Assembly (NCBI RefSeq): GCF_004348895.1 | Contig: NZ_RRZK01000007.1 | Coordinates: 186,001-250,000, forward strand | Direction: 5' to 3' | DNA: 64,000 nucleotides | Origin: Pseudomonas vancouverensis | GTDB taxonomy: Bacteria > Pseudomonadota > Gammaproteobacteria > Pseudomonadales > Pseudomonadaceae | Shown here: positions 11,741 through 21,631 of the stretch, in pieces | Numbering within the stretch: the stretch's first letter is position 1 | Layout of the letters: the number at the start of each line of letters is the position of its first letter | Program-made: the position numbers and the translations under genes | The notes under the pieces: generated by a model | Told to the model about the DNA's origin: nothing | The model's database searches: none | Seen by the model: the letters and a program-made list of their open reading frames with translations, nothing else

Positions 11741-11753
11741 GCCAGCACCGATA

Positions 11754-12161
11754 TCACTTGGTAACCAGCTCATCTTCCTTGAACTGGTCCTTGACGTACT
11801 TGATCTCGGTGCGGCCGTGGGGTGCCGGCAAGCCGTCTTCGCCAAGGTTCACAAAGACCATTTTCTCGACGGTGAGAATGCTCTTGCGGGTGATCTTGTT
11901 GCGCACTTCGCAGGTCAGGGTGATCGAGGTGCGACCGAACTCGGTGGCGGTAATGCCCAGCTCGATGATGTCGCCCTGGCGCGAGGCGCTGACGAAGTTG
12001 ATTTCGGAGATGTACTTGGTCACTACGCGCTGGTTGCCCAACTGAACGATGGCGTAGATCGCCGCTTCTTCATCGATCCAGCGCAACAGGCTGCCACCAA
12101 ACAACGTGCCGTTGGGGTTGAGGTCTTCGGGTTTTACCCATTTGCGGGTGTGGAAATTCAT
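11754..12161 (-). CDS. Acyl-CoA thioesterase, hotdog fold (YciA-like)
   Basis: A 135-residue hotdog-fold protein. PNGTLFGGSLLRWIDEEAAIYA matches the N/D-x-x-G-x-x-FGG-x-x-LxWID/E motif of YciA/BACH-type acyl-CoA thioesterases, and ISEINFVSASRQGDIIELG follows. It would hydrolyse acyl-CoA to free acid and CoA; chain-length preference is unknown. I chose ATG 12161 because AGGAG precedes it; the 45 residues possible upstream do not look like protein. It diverges from ahcY. Confidence 0.88.
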   Translation of the reverse strand: MNFHTRKWVKPEDLNPNGTLFGGSLLRWIDEEAAIYAIVQLGNQRVVTKYISEINFVSASRQGDIIELGITATEFGRTSITLTCEVRNKITRKSILTVEKMVFVNLGEDGLPAPHGRTEIKYVKDQFKEDELVTK

Positions 12162-12267
12162 ATTCACTCCTGACCATCTTGCCGATTGATGCCCGGCATC
12201 ATGGCAGAGCCCGGGCCAGAGCACTATTTGGCTTCGACTATGGTCTCGATTACCGTTCGGACATTGA

Positions 12268-13893
<1,626 letters not shown>

Positions 13894-13910
13894 TCGGCCG
13901 GCGCCTCCCC

Positions 13911-14011
13911 TGTAGGAGCGAGCATGCTCGCGATGGACGTTAACGTTGACGCGTATAGTCTGGATAAACGCGTTGTCCTTACGTTTTTCGCGAGCATGCT
14001 CGCTCCTACAG
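13911..14011. repeat. REPIN (two inverted class A REPs) between ahcY and metF
   Basis: TGTAGGAGCGAGCATGCTCG at 13911 faces its inverted copy ending in CTCCTACA at 14010. The spacer holds ACGTTAACGTTGACGCG and TCTGGAT, also seen in the REPIN at 43448-43552. It would form a large hairpin in an ahcY-metF transcript. Confidence 0.9.
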
Positions 14012-14051
14012 TTGATTGGCGTCCGTCTTACGCGTTTCCAAGGATATGACC

Positions 14052-14897
14052 ATGTCCCAAGATCGTCGCTACAGCTTCGAGTTCTTCCCGACGAAGACCG
14101 ATGCTGGGCATGAAAAGCTGCTCGCCACTGCTCGCCAGTTGGCCACCTACAACCCCGATTTCTTCTCCTGCACCTACGGCGCCGGCGGTTCGACCCGCGA
14201 TCGCACGCTCAACACCGTGTTGCAGCTCGAAAGCGAAGTTAAAGTCCCTGCCGCGCCACATTTGTCCTGCGTTGGCGACAGCAAGGACGACTTGCGCGGC
14301 CTGCTGAGCGAATACAAGGCGGCCGGCATCAAGCGTATCGTTGCCCTGCGCGGTGACCTGCCTTCGGGCATGGGCATGGCCAGCGGTGAAATGCGCCACG
14401 CCAACGACCTGGTTGAATTCATTCGTGAAGAAACCGGCGATCATTTCCACATTGAAGTAGCCGCCTACCCGGAGATGCACCCGCAAGCGCGCAACTTCGA
14501 AGACGACCTCGCCAACTTCGTGCGCAAGGCCAACGCCGGCGCTGATAGCGCGATCACCCAGTACTTCTTCAACGCCGACTGCTACTTCTACTTCGTCGAG
14601 CGTGTACGGGCGATGGGCGTGAACATCCCGATCGTGCCGGGCATCATGCCGATCACCAACTACAGCAAACTGGCGCGCTTCTCCGATGCCTGCGGTGCGG
14701 AAATCCCGCGCTGGATCCGCAAGCAGCTGGAAGCCTACGGCGATGACACCCTGAGCATTCAACGCTTTGGCGAACAGGTCATCACCGAGATGTGCGAACA
14801 GCTGCTGCAAGGTGGCGCACCAGGCCTGCACTTCTACACACTCAATCAGGCTGACGCGAGCCTGGCGGTGTGGAACAACCTGAAGTTGCCGCGCTAA
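14052..14897 (+). CDS. metF: 5,10-methylenetetrahydrofolate reductase
   Basis: MetF reduces methylene-THF to methyl-THF with FAD and NADH, supplying the methyl group for remethylating homocysteine. The 281-residue protein shows FEFFPTKTDAGHEKL at the N-terminus, the folate/FAD segments DFFSCTYGAGGSTRDRT and ALRGDLPSG, and ITQYFFNADCYFYF and GIMPITNY further on. ATG 14052 has AAGGA seven bases upstream; ATG 14046 is too close to it. Its placement after ahcY is shared across Pseudomonas and links SAH removal to methionine regeneration. Confidence 0.97.
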   Translation: MSQDRRYSFEFFPTKTDAGHEKLLATARQLATYNPDFFSCTYGAGGSTRDRTLNTVLQLESEVKVPAAPHLSCVGDSKDDLRGLLSEYKAAGIKRIVALRGDLPSGMGMASGEMRHANDLVEFIREETGDHFHIEVAAYPEMHPQARNFEDDLANFVRKANAGADSAITQYFFNADCYFYFVERVRAMGVNIPIVPGIMPITNYSKLARFSDACGAEIPRWIRKQLEAYGDDTLSIQRFGEQVITEMCEQLLQGGAPGLHFYTLNQADASLAVWNNLKLPR

Positions 14898-14921
14898 TTC
14901 GCAGTACCGTTCAATCAAAAG

Positions 14922-14994
14922 ATCGCAGCCGTTGATCGTGCCCAAAGGGATTAAACATTCCGTAGAAGGCACCGTTTACGGCTGCGATTTTTTG
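14922..14994 (+). terminator. Long inverted repeat with T-run after metF
   Basis: ATCGCAGCCGT (14922-14932) pairs with ACGGCTGCGAT (14978-14988), 45 bases apart, followed by a run of Ts. It may be a terminator for metF or a third REP-like family (GATCGCAGCC type). The rest of the 193 bp before the next gene shows nothing else I can assign. Confidence 0.6.
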
Positions 14995-15090
14995 CTTTTT
15001 ACGCGCCTTTTTTGTGCGGCAATCCACGGAGTTAGAGCATCTGCGGTCAGTTTCTGGCTCTTTGTGCTTTCTCGTCGTAATCTCAAACCC

Positions 15091-15906
15091 ATGCCTTTGA
15101 TCACGCAACTTTTCGCCGCGCTGGTTTTCGCTTGCCTGAGCTTCGCCGCCCAAGGCGAGAAGCTGCGCATCGTCACCGAACCGTGGGCGCCTTACGTGTA
15201 CGAGGAAAATGGCGAAGCCCTGGGGCTGGACTACGAGACCACCGCCATTGTCTTCAAACGCCTGGGCATCGATGTGCAATGGCAGTTCCTGCCGTGGAAG
15301 CGCTGCCTGTCGATGCTGGAGTCGGGACAGGCCGATGGCGCGCTGGATATTTTCCACAGCGACGAGCGTGACGCCACATTGCTGTATCCCAGCGAGCCGC
15401 TCTCGGACGTGCAGTTCGTGATGTTCTACGCCAACGACCGGCCGCACCCGTTCCGCACCCTCGAAGACCTGAGCGGGCTGACCGTTGGCACCTCGCCGGG
15501 TTACCTGTACAGCAAGGATTTCAGCGAGTCGACGCTGTTTACCCGCGAGCCGGCGCCGACCCACGAAGCCAATTTCGGCAAGCTGCTACGCGGTCGGATT
15601 GACCTGCTGATCACTGATCGCCGAGTCGGCCAGCATTTGATTGATGAGTTGGGCATCCGCGACAAGATCACTGAAAACCCTTTGGTGATCAGCCAGCAAA
15701 GCCAGTACCTGGCCGTGCGCCGCAACGCAGGCATGGATCTGTTGGTGCAGCGATTCGGCGCCGAGCTCAAACGTTTCAAGCGTGAACCTGCCTATGCAGA
15801 ATTGAGTGCCCGCTACGGCGCGGAACCTGCTGCCATGGTGAAGACTGAAAACAACACGGTGGCCGCAGAGAAAACCGTTGAGCAGCATGAAAGCAGCGCG
15901 CAGTGA
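15091..15906 (+). CDS. Periplasmic solute-binding protein, family 3 type
   Basis: A 271-residue protein with a signal peptide (LFAALVFACLSFAAQG) and a single SBP_bac_3 fold: RIVTEPWAPYVYEENGEALGLDYETT near the start, WQFLPWKRCLSMLESGQADGALD, and GLTVGTSPGYLY in the second lobe. Such proteins bind amino acids for ABC importers, but no permease or ATPase gene is adjacent, so it stands alone. The hydrophilic tail after about residue 245 is low in complexity. ATG 15091 is the first start that places the signal peptide at the N-terminus. Confidence 0.85.
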   Translation: MPLITQLFAALVFACLSFAAQGEKLRIVTEPWAPYVYEENGEALGLDYETTAIVFKRLGIDVQWQFLPWKRCLSMLESGQADGALDIFHSDERDATLLYPSEPLSDVQFVMFYANDRPHPFRTLEDLSGLTVGTSPGYLYSKDFSESTLFTREPAPTHEANFGKLLRGRIDLLITDRRVGQHLIDELGIRDKITENPLVISQQSQYLAVRRNAGMDLLVQRFGAELKRFKREPAYAELSARYGAEPAAMVKTENNTVAAEKTVEQHESSAQ

Positions 15907-16129
15907 TTGCTCTGTTATACTCCGGCTTTTCCGCCAGGCTCACGCCCGGACGCTCGGACTCGTTCAAGGCATCTCGACACCGCTACTGCGCAGCTTCACA
16001 GCCCGCGCGAGCGCTTGCGGATGAGCCTTCGAGCCCCAGCAGGACCGGACGCGATAGCGTCACCTTAAACGCCATTCGCGCCAGGCAAGACTCCCATTGG
16101 GCCAAGCCCTAACTAAAACAGGATTTCTC
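15907..16129 (+). promoter_or_regulatory. Long leader region of rhlE
   Basis: A -10-like TATACT at 15913-15918 starts a leader of roughly 200 nt before the rhlE ATG. It contains a compact hairpin, GACGC-GATA-GCGTC at 16048-16061. Long structured leaders are common in cold-regulated helicase mRNAs; control by the leader is inferred only. Confidence 0.4.
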
Positions 16130-18007
16130 ATGTCCTTTGCTTCCCTCGGTCTCTCCGAGGCTTTAGTCCGTGCCATCGAGGCGGCGGGCTATACCGAGCC
16201 TACTCCGGTGCAACAGCGGGCCATTCCCGCCGTGTTGCAAGGTCGCGACCTGATGGTTGCGGCACAGACAGGTACTGGTAAAACCGGCGGTTTCGCCCTT
16301 CCGATCCTGGAGCGGTTGTTCCCCAACGGTCACCCGGACAAATCCCAGCGTCACGGCCCGCGCCAACCCCGCGTCCTGGTCCTGACCCCGACCCGCGAAC
16401 TCGCGGCACAGGTGCACGAGAGCTTCAAGGTCTATGCCCGTGACCTGAAATTCGTCAGCGCCTGCATCTTCGGCGGCGTCGGCATGAACCCCCAGGTTCA
16501 AGCCATGTCCCGTGGCGTAGACGTGCTGGTGGCCTGCCCGGGCCGCCTGCTCGACCTGGCCGGCCAAGGCAGCGTCGACCTGTCCCACGTGGAAATCCTC
16601 GTGCTGGACGAAGCCGACCGCATGCTCGACATGGGCTTTGTCCATGACGTGAAGAAAGTCCTGGCCCGTCTGCCAGCCAAACGCCAGAACCTGCTGTTCT
16701 CGGCGACCTTCTCCAAGGACATCACCGACCTCGCCGGCAAGTTGCTGCACAACCCGGAACGCATCGAAGTAACGCCGCCGAACACCACGGTCGAGCGCAT
16801 CGAACAACGCGTATTCCGCCTGCCGGCCAGCCACAAGCGTGCCTTGTTGGCGCACCTGATCACCGCCGGTGCCTGGGAACAGGTCCTGGTGTTCACCCGC
16901 ACCAAGCATGGCGCCAACCGCCTGGCCGAGTACCTGGACAAGCACGGCCTGAGCGCTGTCGCCATCCACGGCAACAAGAGCCAGAACGCCCGCACCAAAG
17001 CCCTGGCCGACTTCAAGGCCGGCACCGTGCGCATCCTGGTCGCCACCGACATCGCCGCCCGCGGCCTCGACATCGACCAGTTGCCACACGTGGTCAACTT
17101 CGAATTGCCGAACGTCGATGAAGACTACGTGCACCGTATCGGCCGTACCGGCCGTGCCGGTCGTTCGGGCGAAGCGATCTCGCTGGTCGCTCCGGACGAA
17201 GAAAAACTGCTGAAAAGCATCGAGCGCATGACCAAGCAGAAGATCGCCGATGGCGACCTGATGGGCTTCGATGCCAGCACCGTGGAAGCCGAGAAGCCTG
17301 AAGCGCGCGAGCGTCCGGACATGCGCAACCCGCGCAATCCACGCGGCCCACGCGGCGACGGTCCGAATGGTGGCGGTGGCGGTCGTAAAGACAAGGGCAA
17401 AGACAAGGGCAAGGAAAAATCCGGCTCGGGCGAAAAAACCGAGCGCGGCGAGCGTCCTGCCCGTCAGCAAAAACCACGCGAAGGCACGCCGGCACGCGAA
17501 CAGCGTCCGAGCCAACCGCCACGTGCTGCCGCTGACCGTGCCCCGGATGAGTTCCTCGACGACGACATCGATAACTTCGGTAACCGTGTTGACTACGTAC
17601 CGCAGCAGAAACCGGCTCCTGGCCGTGGTCGCCGCCCGGGTGCTCCGGCACAAGGTGGCGCTGGCGGTTCGGGTGCTCCACGCTCGGGCAAACCCCAGGG
17701 CGGTCGCCAGAACGGTCCGCGCAACAGCGACGGCGCCAGCACCGGTACGCCACCTGCCAAGCGTAACGGCCCGCGCAACGGTGCTCCGCGTGATGGCCAG
17801 GCCCGTCGCGAAGACTCGCGCAATCGCCGCCCGGCCCGTGACGACCAGTCACGCTCCGAGCCGGCCGTGCAGAACCCGCGCGGTCCTGCGCCGAAGATCA
17901 TGCACAAGGAGTCCAAGGCCGATCGCTTCCCGACCCCTGAGCAACTCGATCAACTGCCAAGCCGTCCTCGCGGTGAAAAACCGGCATTGCTGACCCGCAA
18001 TCGCTGA
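16130..18007 (+). CDS. rhlE: DEAD-box ATP-dependent RNA helicase RhlE
   Basis: A 625-residue DEAD-box helicase. Motifs appear in order: Q motif [11 protein letters not shown], Walker [24 protein letters not shown] box [25 protein letters not shown], and motif [15 protein letters not shown]. After about residue 385 comes a 240-residue basic, low-complexity tail rich in R, G, P, K and N, expected to bind RNA without sequence specificity. RhlE helps ribosome assembly and RNA turnover, especially in the cold. ATG 16130 is preceded by a weak site (AGGAT). The tail is longer than in E. coli RhlE but usual in pseudomonads. Confidence 0.94.
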   Translation: MSFASLGLSEALVRAIEAAGYTEPTPVQQRAIPAVLQGRDLMVAAQTGTGKTGGFALPILERLFPNGHPDKSQRHGPRQPRVLVLTPTRELAAQVHESFKVYARDLKFVSACIFGGVGMNPQVQAMSRGVDVLVACPGRLLDLAGQGSVDLSHVEILVLDEADRMLDMGFVHDVKKVLARLPAKRQNLLFSATFSKDITDLAGKLLHNPERIEVTPPNTTVERIEQRVFRLPASHKRALLAHLITAGAWEQVLVFTRTKHGANRLAEYLDKHGLSAVAIHGNKSQNARTKALADFKAGTVRILVATDIAARGLDIDQLPHVVNFELPNVDEDYVHRIGRTGRAGRSGEAISLVAPDEEKLLKSIERMTKQKIADGDLMGFDASTVEAEKPEARERPDMRNPRNPRGPRGDGPNGGGGGRKDKGKDKGKEKSGSGEKTERGERPARQQKPREGTPAREQRPSQPPRAAADRAPDEFLDDDIDNFGNRVDYVPQQKPAPGRGRRPGAPAQGGAGGSGAPRSGKPQGGRQNGPRNSDGASTGTPPAKRNGPRNGAPRDGQARREDSRNRRPARDDQSRSEPAVQNPRGPAPKIMHKESKADRFPTPEQLDQLPSRPRGEKPALLTRNR

Positions 18008-18022
18008 TTGGTCGCGGCACTG

Positions 18023-18060
18023 AAAAATGCCTCGGTTCGAAAGAATCGGGGCATTTTTTA
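18023..18060 (+). terminator. Intrinsic terminator after rhlE
   Basis: AAAAATGCC (18023-18031) pairs with GGCATTTTT (18050-18058) and runs into Ts, 15 bp after the rhlE stop. Confidence 0.88.
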
Positions 18061-18120
18061 TGGGCGATGCAAATACCTGTGGGAGGTGCGCATTGACCGC
18101 AGTTGTTTTGTTCGGCCAAT

Positions 18121-18158
18121 AAAAAACGCCCCTGACCTTTCGATCAGAGGCGTTTTTT
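18121..18158 (-). terminator. Intrinsic terminator of the yceI gene, probably bidirectional
   Basis: AAAAAACGCC (18121-18130) and GGCGTTTTTT (18149-18158) form the stem. It stands 14 bp past the YceI stop on the minus strand. Confidence 0.88.
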
Positions 18159-18172
18159 GTCAGGCGCGAAAA

Positions 18173-18769
18173 TTACTTCGCTTTGACACCTTCAAAGGTC
18201 ACGTACAGCTCAACCGCGTCGGACTGTGGGCCCAAGTCCATCATCTTGCCGAAATCAGAACGCTTGATGCTGGTGGTGCCTTCAAAGCCTGCACGGTAGC
18301 CGCCCCACGGGTCTTTACCTTCACCCAGGAAAGTCGCCTTGACCACGACTGGCTTGGTCACGCCGGCAATGGTCAGGTCGCCGGTTACGTCGGCAGTGAC
18401 TTTGCCGTCAGCGTTTTTGCCGGTGGTTTTAACAGCGGTGGACTTGAAGGTCGCTTTCGGGAAATCAGCCACTTTCAGGAAGTCTTTGCTGGAGATGTGC
18501 TTGTCACGTTCAGCGTTGTTGGTGAAAACGCTGGCGGTGTTGACGTTGAACTCGATCTTGCTGTCTTCAGGCTTGGCAGCGTCGAAGCTGAAAGTGCCGT
18601 CGATGTCCTTGAAGGTACCGGTGATGTAGCTGTAGCCAAGGTGGCTGATCTTGAAGTCGACGAAGGCGTGCTGGCCTTGTTTGTCGACGGTGTAGTCAGC
18701 GGCCATTACGTTTCCGGCGGACAGCAACGCGGAACCGATTGCCAGAGCGGCGAGAGTCTTTTTCAACAT
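18173..18769 (-). CDS. YceI family periplasmic protein
   Basis: A 198-residue exported protein; the signal peptide ends at [12 protein letters not shown]. The YceI lipocalin-like beta barrel follows, with [20 protein letters not shown], the [10 protein letters not shown] strand and [12 protein letters not shown]. Family members bind isoprenoid lipids such as long-chain quinone analogues. I recall that the P. aeruginosa counterpart has also been reported as a secreted protease (PasP); nothing in this sequence shows a protease site. It lies 32 bp behind the cytochrome b561 gene, the yceJ-yceI pair found in many Proteobacteria. Confidence 0.93.
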   Translation of the reverse strand: MLKKTLAALAIGSALLSAGNVMAADYTVDKQGQHAFVDFKISHLGYSYITGTFKDIDGTFSFDAAKPEDSKIEFNVNTASVFTNNAERDKHISSKDFLKVADFPKATFKSTAVKTTGKNADGKVTADVTGDLTIAGVTKPVVVKATFLGEGKDPWGGYRAGFEGTTSIKRSDFGKMMDLGPQSDAVELYVTFEGVKAK

Positions 18770-18801
18770 GCTTTGTTTTCCTTGGGAGTCGAGGTTGAAC
18801 T

Positions 18802-19353
18802 TCAGGCTTTGCGACCGAGCATTCGCTTGAGGGTCACATCACGGTCGATAAAGTGGTGCTTCAATGCTGCCAACGCATGGAGGCCAGAAAAAATTACCAG
18901 CGCCCACGCCAGGTAGAGGTGAATCGCACCGGCGTTGTCTGCCTGGTCCGGTAGCCCGGAAACCAGTGCAGGCACTTCAAACCAGTCAAACACCGGTATC
19001 CCGACACCTTCTGCGGTGGAAATCAGGTAACCGGCAATCATCACAGCGAACAGACACAGGTACAAAAAGGCATGACCGAACTTGGCGCCCAGACGCGTCA
19101 TGCGGCTGTAGCTGTCCAGGGTAGGCGGTGGCGGGCTGATGAAACGCCACAACACACGCAACACCATGACCGCCAGCAGGATCAGACCGATGCTTTTGTG
19201 CAGGTCTGGCCCGGCCTTGCGCCATGGGTCGTAGTAACCAAGGCCAACCATCCACAGCCCGAGGCCGAACAAACCGAAAACGGCGAGTGCCACGCCCCAG
19301 TGCATGAAGATGCTGACCCAGCCGTAGCGGGAGGTTGAGTTACGTAGCTGCAT
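18802..19353 (-). CDS. Cytochrome b561 family protein (YceJ-like)
   Basis: A 183-residue inner-membrane protein with four hydrophobic helices and paired histidines fit for two b haems: [13 protein letters not shown] in helix 1, DLHKSIGL after it, [13 protein letters not shown], and a last helix with [15 protein letters not shown]. Such proteins pass electrons between quinone and periplasmic partners; the adjacent YceI suggests a shared quinone-like ligand, which is inference. It is the first gene of the pair. Confidence 0.92.
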   Translation of the reverse strand: MQLRNSTSRYGWVSIFMHWGVALAVFGLFGLGLWMVGLGYYDPWRKAGPDLHKSIGLILLAVMVLRVLWRFISPPPPTLDSYSRMTRLGAKFGHAFLYLCLFAVMIAGYLISTAEGVGIPVFDWFEVPALVSGLPDQADNAGAIHLYLAWALVIFSGLHALAALKHHFIDRDVTLKRMLGRKA

Positions 19354-19403
19354 TGCCTGGATCCTTGTAAGTGCTGCGCCAAGACTATCGAGTTACCTAT
19401 CGA

Positions 19404-19430
19404 TTTAAAGCGGAAAATTTCGCTTTGAAA
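19404..19430. promoter_or_regulatory. AT-rich near-palindrome upstream of yceJ
   Basis: TTTAAAGCG (19404-19412) and CGCTTTGAAA (19421-19430) form a near-perfect inverted repeat around GAAAATTT, about 50-75 bp before the cytochrome b561 start. It could be an operator or leader hairpin. The rest of the 264-bp spacer 19354-19617 holds only AT-rich promoter-like sequence and the terminator at 19577-19602. Confidence 0.4.
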
Positions 19431-19576
19431 TATCGAGAAATACGATCAAGAGTCTGAAATAGGTCAGTTAAGAAAAGATTAACGTCCAATGTGTGTACAA
19501 GAATGTAGCCCAATCAAGTAACACTTTTGCCAAAAGGTTTATTCGATTGGGTGGTTCGCTTTTCTTCAGGCATAAA

Positions 19577-19602
19577 AAAACGCGGCATTTGCGCCGCGTT
19601 TT
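19577..19602 (-). terminator. Intrinsic terminator of the amine oxidase gene
   Basis: AAAACGCGGC (19577-19586) pairs with GCCGCGTTTT (19593-19602) around a six-base loop, 15 bp past the stop on the minus strand, with a following A/T run. Confidence 0.9.
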
Positions 19603-19617
19603 TCGTGAAACAAAGGC

Positions 19618-21408
19618 TTACTGCGCCTTGCTGTCCGTTGCCGGAGCGGCCGGGGTGGCAGCAGGTTTGGCTGCCGGCTTCTTCGCCGGTTCTGCCTTCT
19701 TGGCAGGCGCCTTGGCCGGGGCTTTTTTCGCCTCGGACTTGGCAGCCGGTTTCGCAGCCGCCTTGGCCGGCGCTTTCTTCGCAGGCTCGGCTTTTACCGG
19801 CGCTGCCGCAGGCTTCGGTGCCTCGACAGGTGCCGGAGCGGCGACCGGTGCCGGGGCAGGCGCTGGAGCAGGCGGTGCTACCGGCTCAGGCGCTTTGGCC
19901 GGCTCCGGTTTCTTGTCGTCATCGGAACCACCGAACAGGTTGCTGAAGAACCCGCCCTTCTTCGCCGCCGCGGCACCTGCGCCCGCTGCAGCAGCGGTTG
20001 CGGCTGCCGACGGGCCGACTTTCGCTGGTTCGAAGGATTTACCGGCTGCCAGATCTTCAACCTGGCTGGCCGCGCGCTGGCCAGTGCGCAGTGCACCTTC
20101 CAGGGTGCCCGGGTACAGGGTGTCGGTGTGCTCACCGGCGAAGGTTACGCGCTGGATCGGACGCTCCCACAGGCGCCAGAACTTGCTGATCTGGCCCGGG
20201 CCGAAGGCCAGGTAGGCACCACCGGTGGACGGGTCGGTGCTGTAGCGACGGATTTCATAACCGGTGAAGGCACCGCGTGCCTGTGGATAGAAGGCATGCA
20301 GGCGAATCAGCACCTGATCGACCATCTGTTTGTCGCCGAACGCCTGCATCACCCGGGCGTTGTCGCCGGACAGGTTGATCACCACGTTGGCGCCGCCCTT
20401 CAGCGCAGGCTCGATCCACAGCATGCCCAGACCGGCGTTGCTGAAAATCTCGCCGGACATGCGCGCCTTGGACTCCCAGACCGGGGTCTTGAACTTGAGC
20501 ATGATCTGGTCGCGCCAGCCGTAGTTGGTGCCCTTGATGGCGGCCAGGTGCTGGGCATCCAGCGCCGGGGTCATCGCGATTTTGTTCAACGCACGCAATG
20601 GCACGGCCAGCACGACGTAGTCAGCCTGATAGGCGACGTTGTCGACTTTTACGCTCACACCATCCTTGTCCTGAACAATCGCCGAGACCGGGGAGTTGGT
20701 CTTGAACACTTTCAGCTGTTTGACGAAGGCCTGGGCCAGCACGGCGCTGCCGCCAACCAGACGCGAGGCACGCAGGTCACGGTCGGAGATGCCGCGATAG
20801 ACCCGGCTCTGCTGGGCGAAGTACAGCAGCGACAGGCGCGAAGGCTCGTCGTAATGGGTACGGATGTCCTGGTTGATCAACTGGCGGGCCGTGGCCGGCA
20901 GGTTCTGCTTGTCGAGCCAGCTGGAGACGTTGATCTGGTCCAGAGCATGCAGGGTGTTGTTCGCGGCCGGGTTCAACGGGTCGTCAATCGAGCGCGCCAG
21001 ATCGTCCAGGGTCTTTTCGTAGGCTTTCAGCGCGGCAGCGGTGGCCGGCTGCTTGGTGGCCAGGTCAGCGGCCGAGAAGTATTCGCCATCGATCAGGTAA
21101 CCCGGGGTGCGCACGAACTCCGGGGCCGGCGTGGTGCTCAGCTTGAAGGTCGACACGTACTTGTTCAGTACCGGCTGGGTCTTGTCGTTGCCGATCCACT
21201 CGCTGGTGGCCATGCCGGAACGACCGCCCAGGCTCGATTTGGCTTCCAGCAGGGTCACCTGCCAGCCCTTGTTCTGCAGCTCGTAGGCCGCGGTCAGGCC
21301 GGACAGGCCGCCGCCGACCACGATCGCGGTTTTATCCTTGGCCAGCGCAGACACGCTGAACAGCCCCAACATCACCAGCGCACAGGCGCGCAGCCAACCG
21401 ACAGACAT
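19618..21408 (-). CDS. Exported flavin amine oxidase with a Lys/Ala/Pro-rich tail
   Basis: A 596-residue protein. A signal peptide (to about residue 23, SVSALA|KDK) is followed by the FAD-binding motif VVGGGLSGLTAAYEL (30-44), the GG doublet LEAKSSLGGRSG, and a C-terminal FAD motif near FAGEHTDTLYPGTLEGAL (423-440), all marks of the monoamine/polyamine oxidase family. After about residue 457 comes a linker (alanine-rich, then GGFFSNLFGGSDDDKK) and a tail of about 95 residues made of PAPAP and KAPAK-type repeats, like the C-terminus of histone H1 or AlgP. The core probably oxidises an amine or related substrate in the periplasm; the substrate is unknown. bioA is divergent across 223 bp. Confidence 0.9.
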   Translation of the reverse strand: MSVGWLRACALVMLGLFSVSALAKDKTAIVVGGGLSGLTAAYELQNKGWQVTLLEAKSSLGGRSGMATSEWIGNDKTQPVLNKYVSTFKLSTTPAPEFVRTPGYLIDGEYFSAADLATKQPATAAALKAYEKTLDDLARSIDDPLNPAANNTLHALDQINVSSWLDKQNLPATARQLINQDIRTHYDEPSRLSLLYFAQQSRVYRGISDRDLRASRLVGGSAVLAQAFVKQLKVFKTNSPVSAIVQDKDGVSVKVDNVAYQADYVVLAVPLRALNKIAMTPALDAQHLAAIKGTNYGWRDQIMLKFKTPVWESKARMSGEIFSNAGLGMLWIEPALKGGANVVINLSGDNARVMQAFGDKQMVDQVLIRLHAFYPQARGAFTGYEIRRYSTDPSTGGAYLAFGPGQISKFWRLWERPIQRVTFAGEHTDTLYPGTLEGALRTGQRAASQVEDLAAGKSFEPAKVGPSAAATAAAAGAGAAAAKKGGFFSNLFGGSDDDKKPEPAKAPEPVAPPAPAPAPAPVAAPAPVEAPKPAAAPVKAEPAKKAPAKAAAKPAAKSEAKKAPAKAPAKKAEPAKKPAAKPAATPAAPATDSKAQ

Positions 21409-21631
21409 TCAGCGAACTCCGGAAATACACGATTGAAATAGCAGTTTTTACGAGCCAGACGGCTCAAGAACCGCGAAGAATACGTCAGCCATCAAAAGGC
21501 CGCCAGCAACGTCTATCGCCCCATACAAAGTAGCTCAATCAGCGCAATGGGTTGTTCCCGCGGCAAGCATTGCATAGGCTTGCGCGATTGTTTGTCCGCA
21601 TGTGACACGGACCGCCTCGAGGAGAGTGAAA

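Noticed and set aside
19640..19900. Possible separate repeat-rich gene or tandem DNA repeat in the amine oxidase tail
   Set aside because: The repeats are in frame with the oxidase without a stop or internal ribosome site, so they are the C-terminus of one protein. The DNA repeats are imperfect and reflect amino-acid composition.
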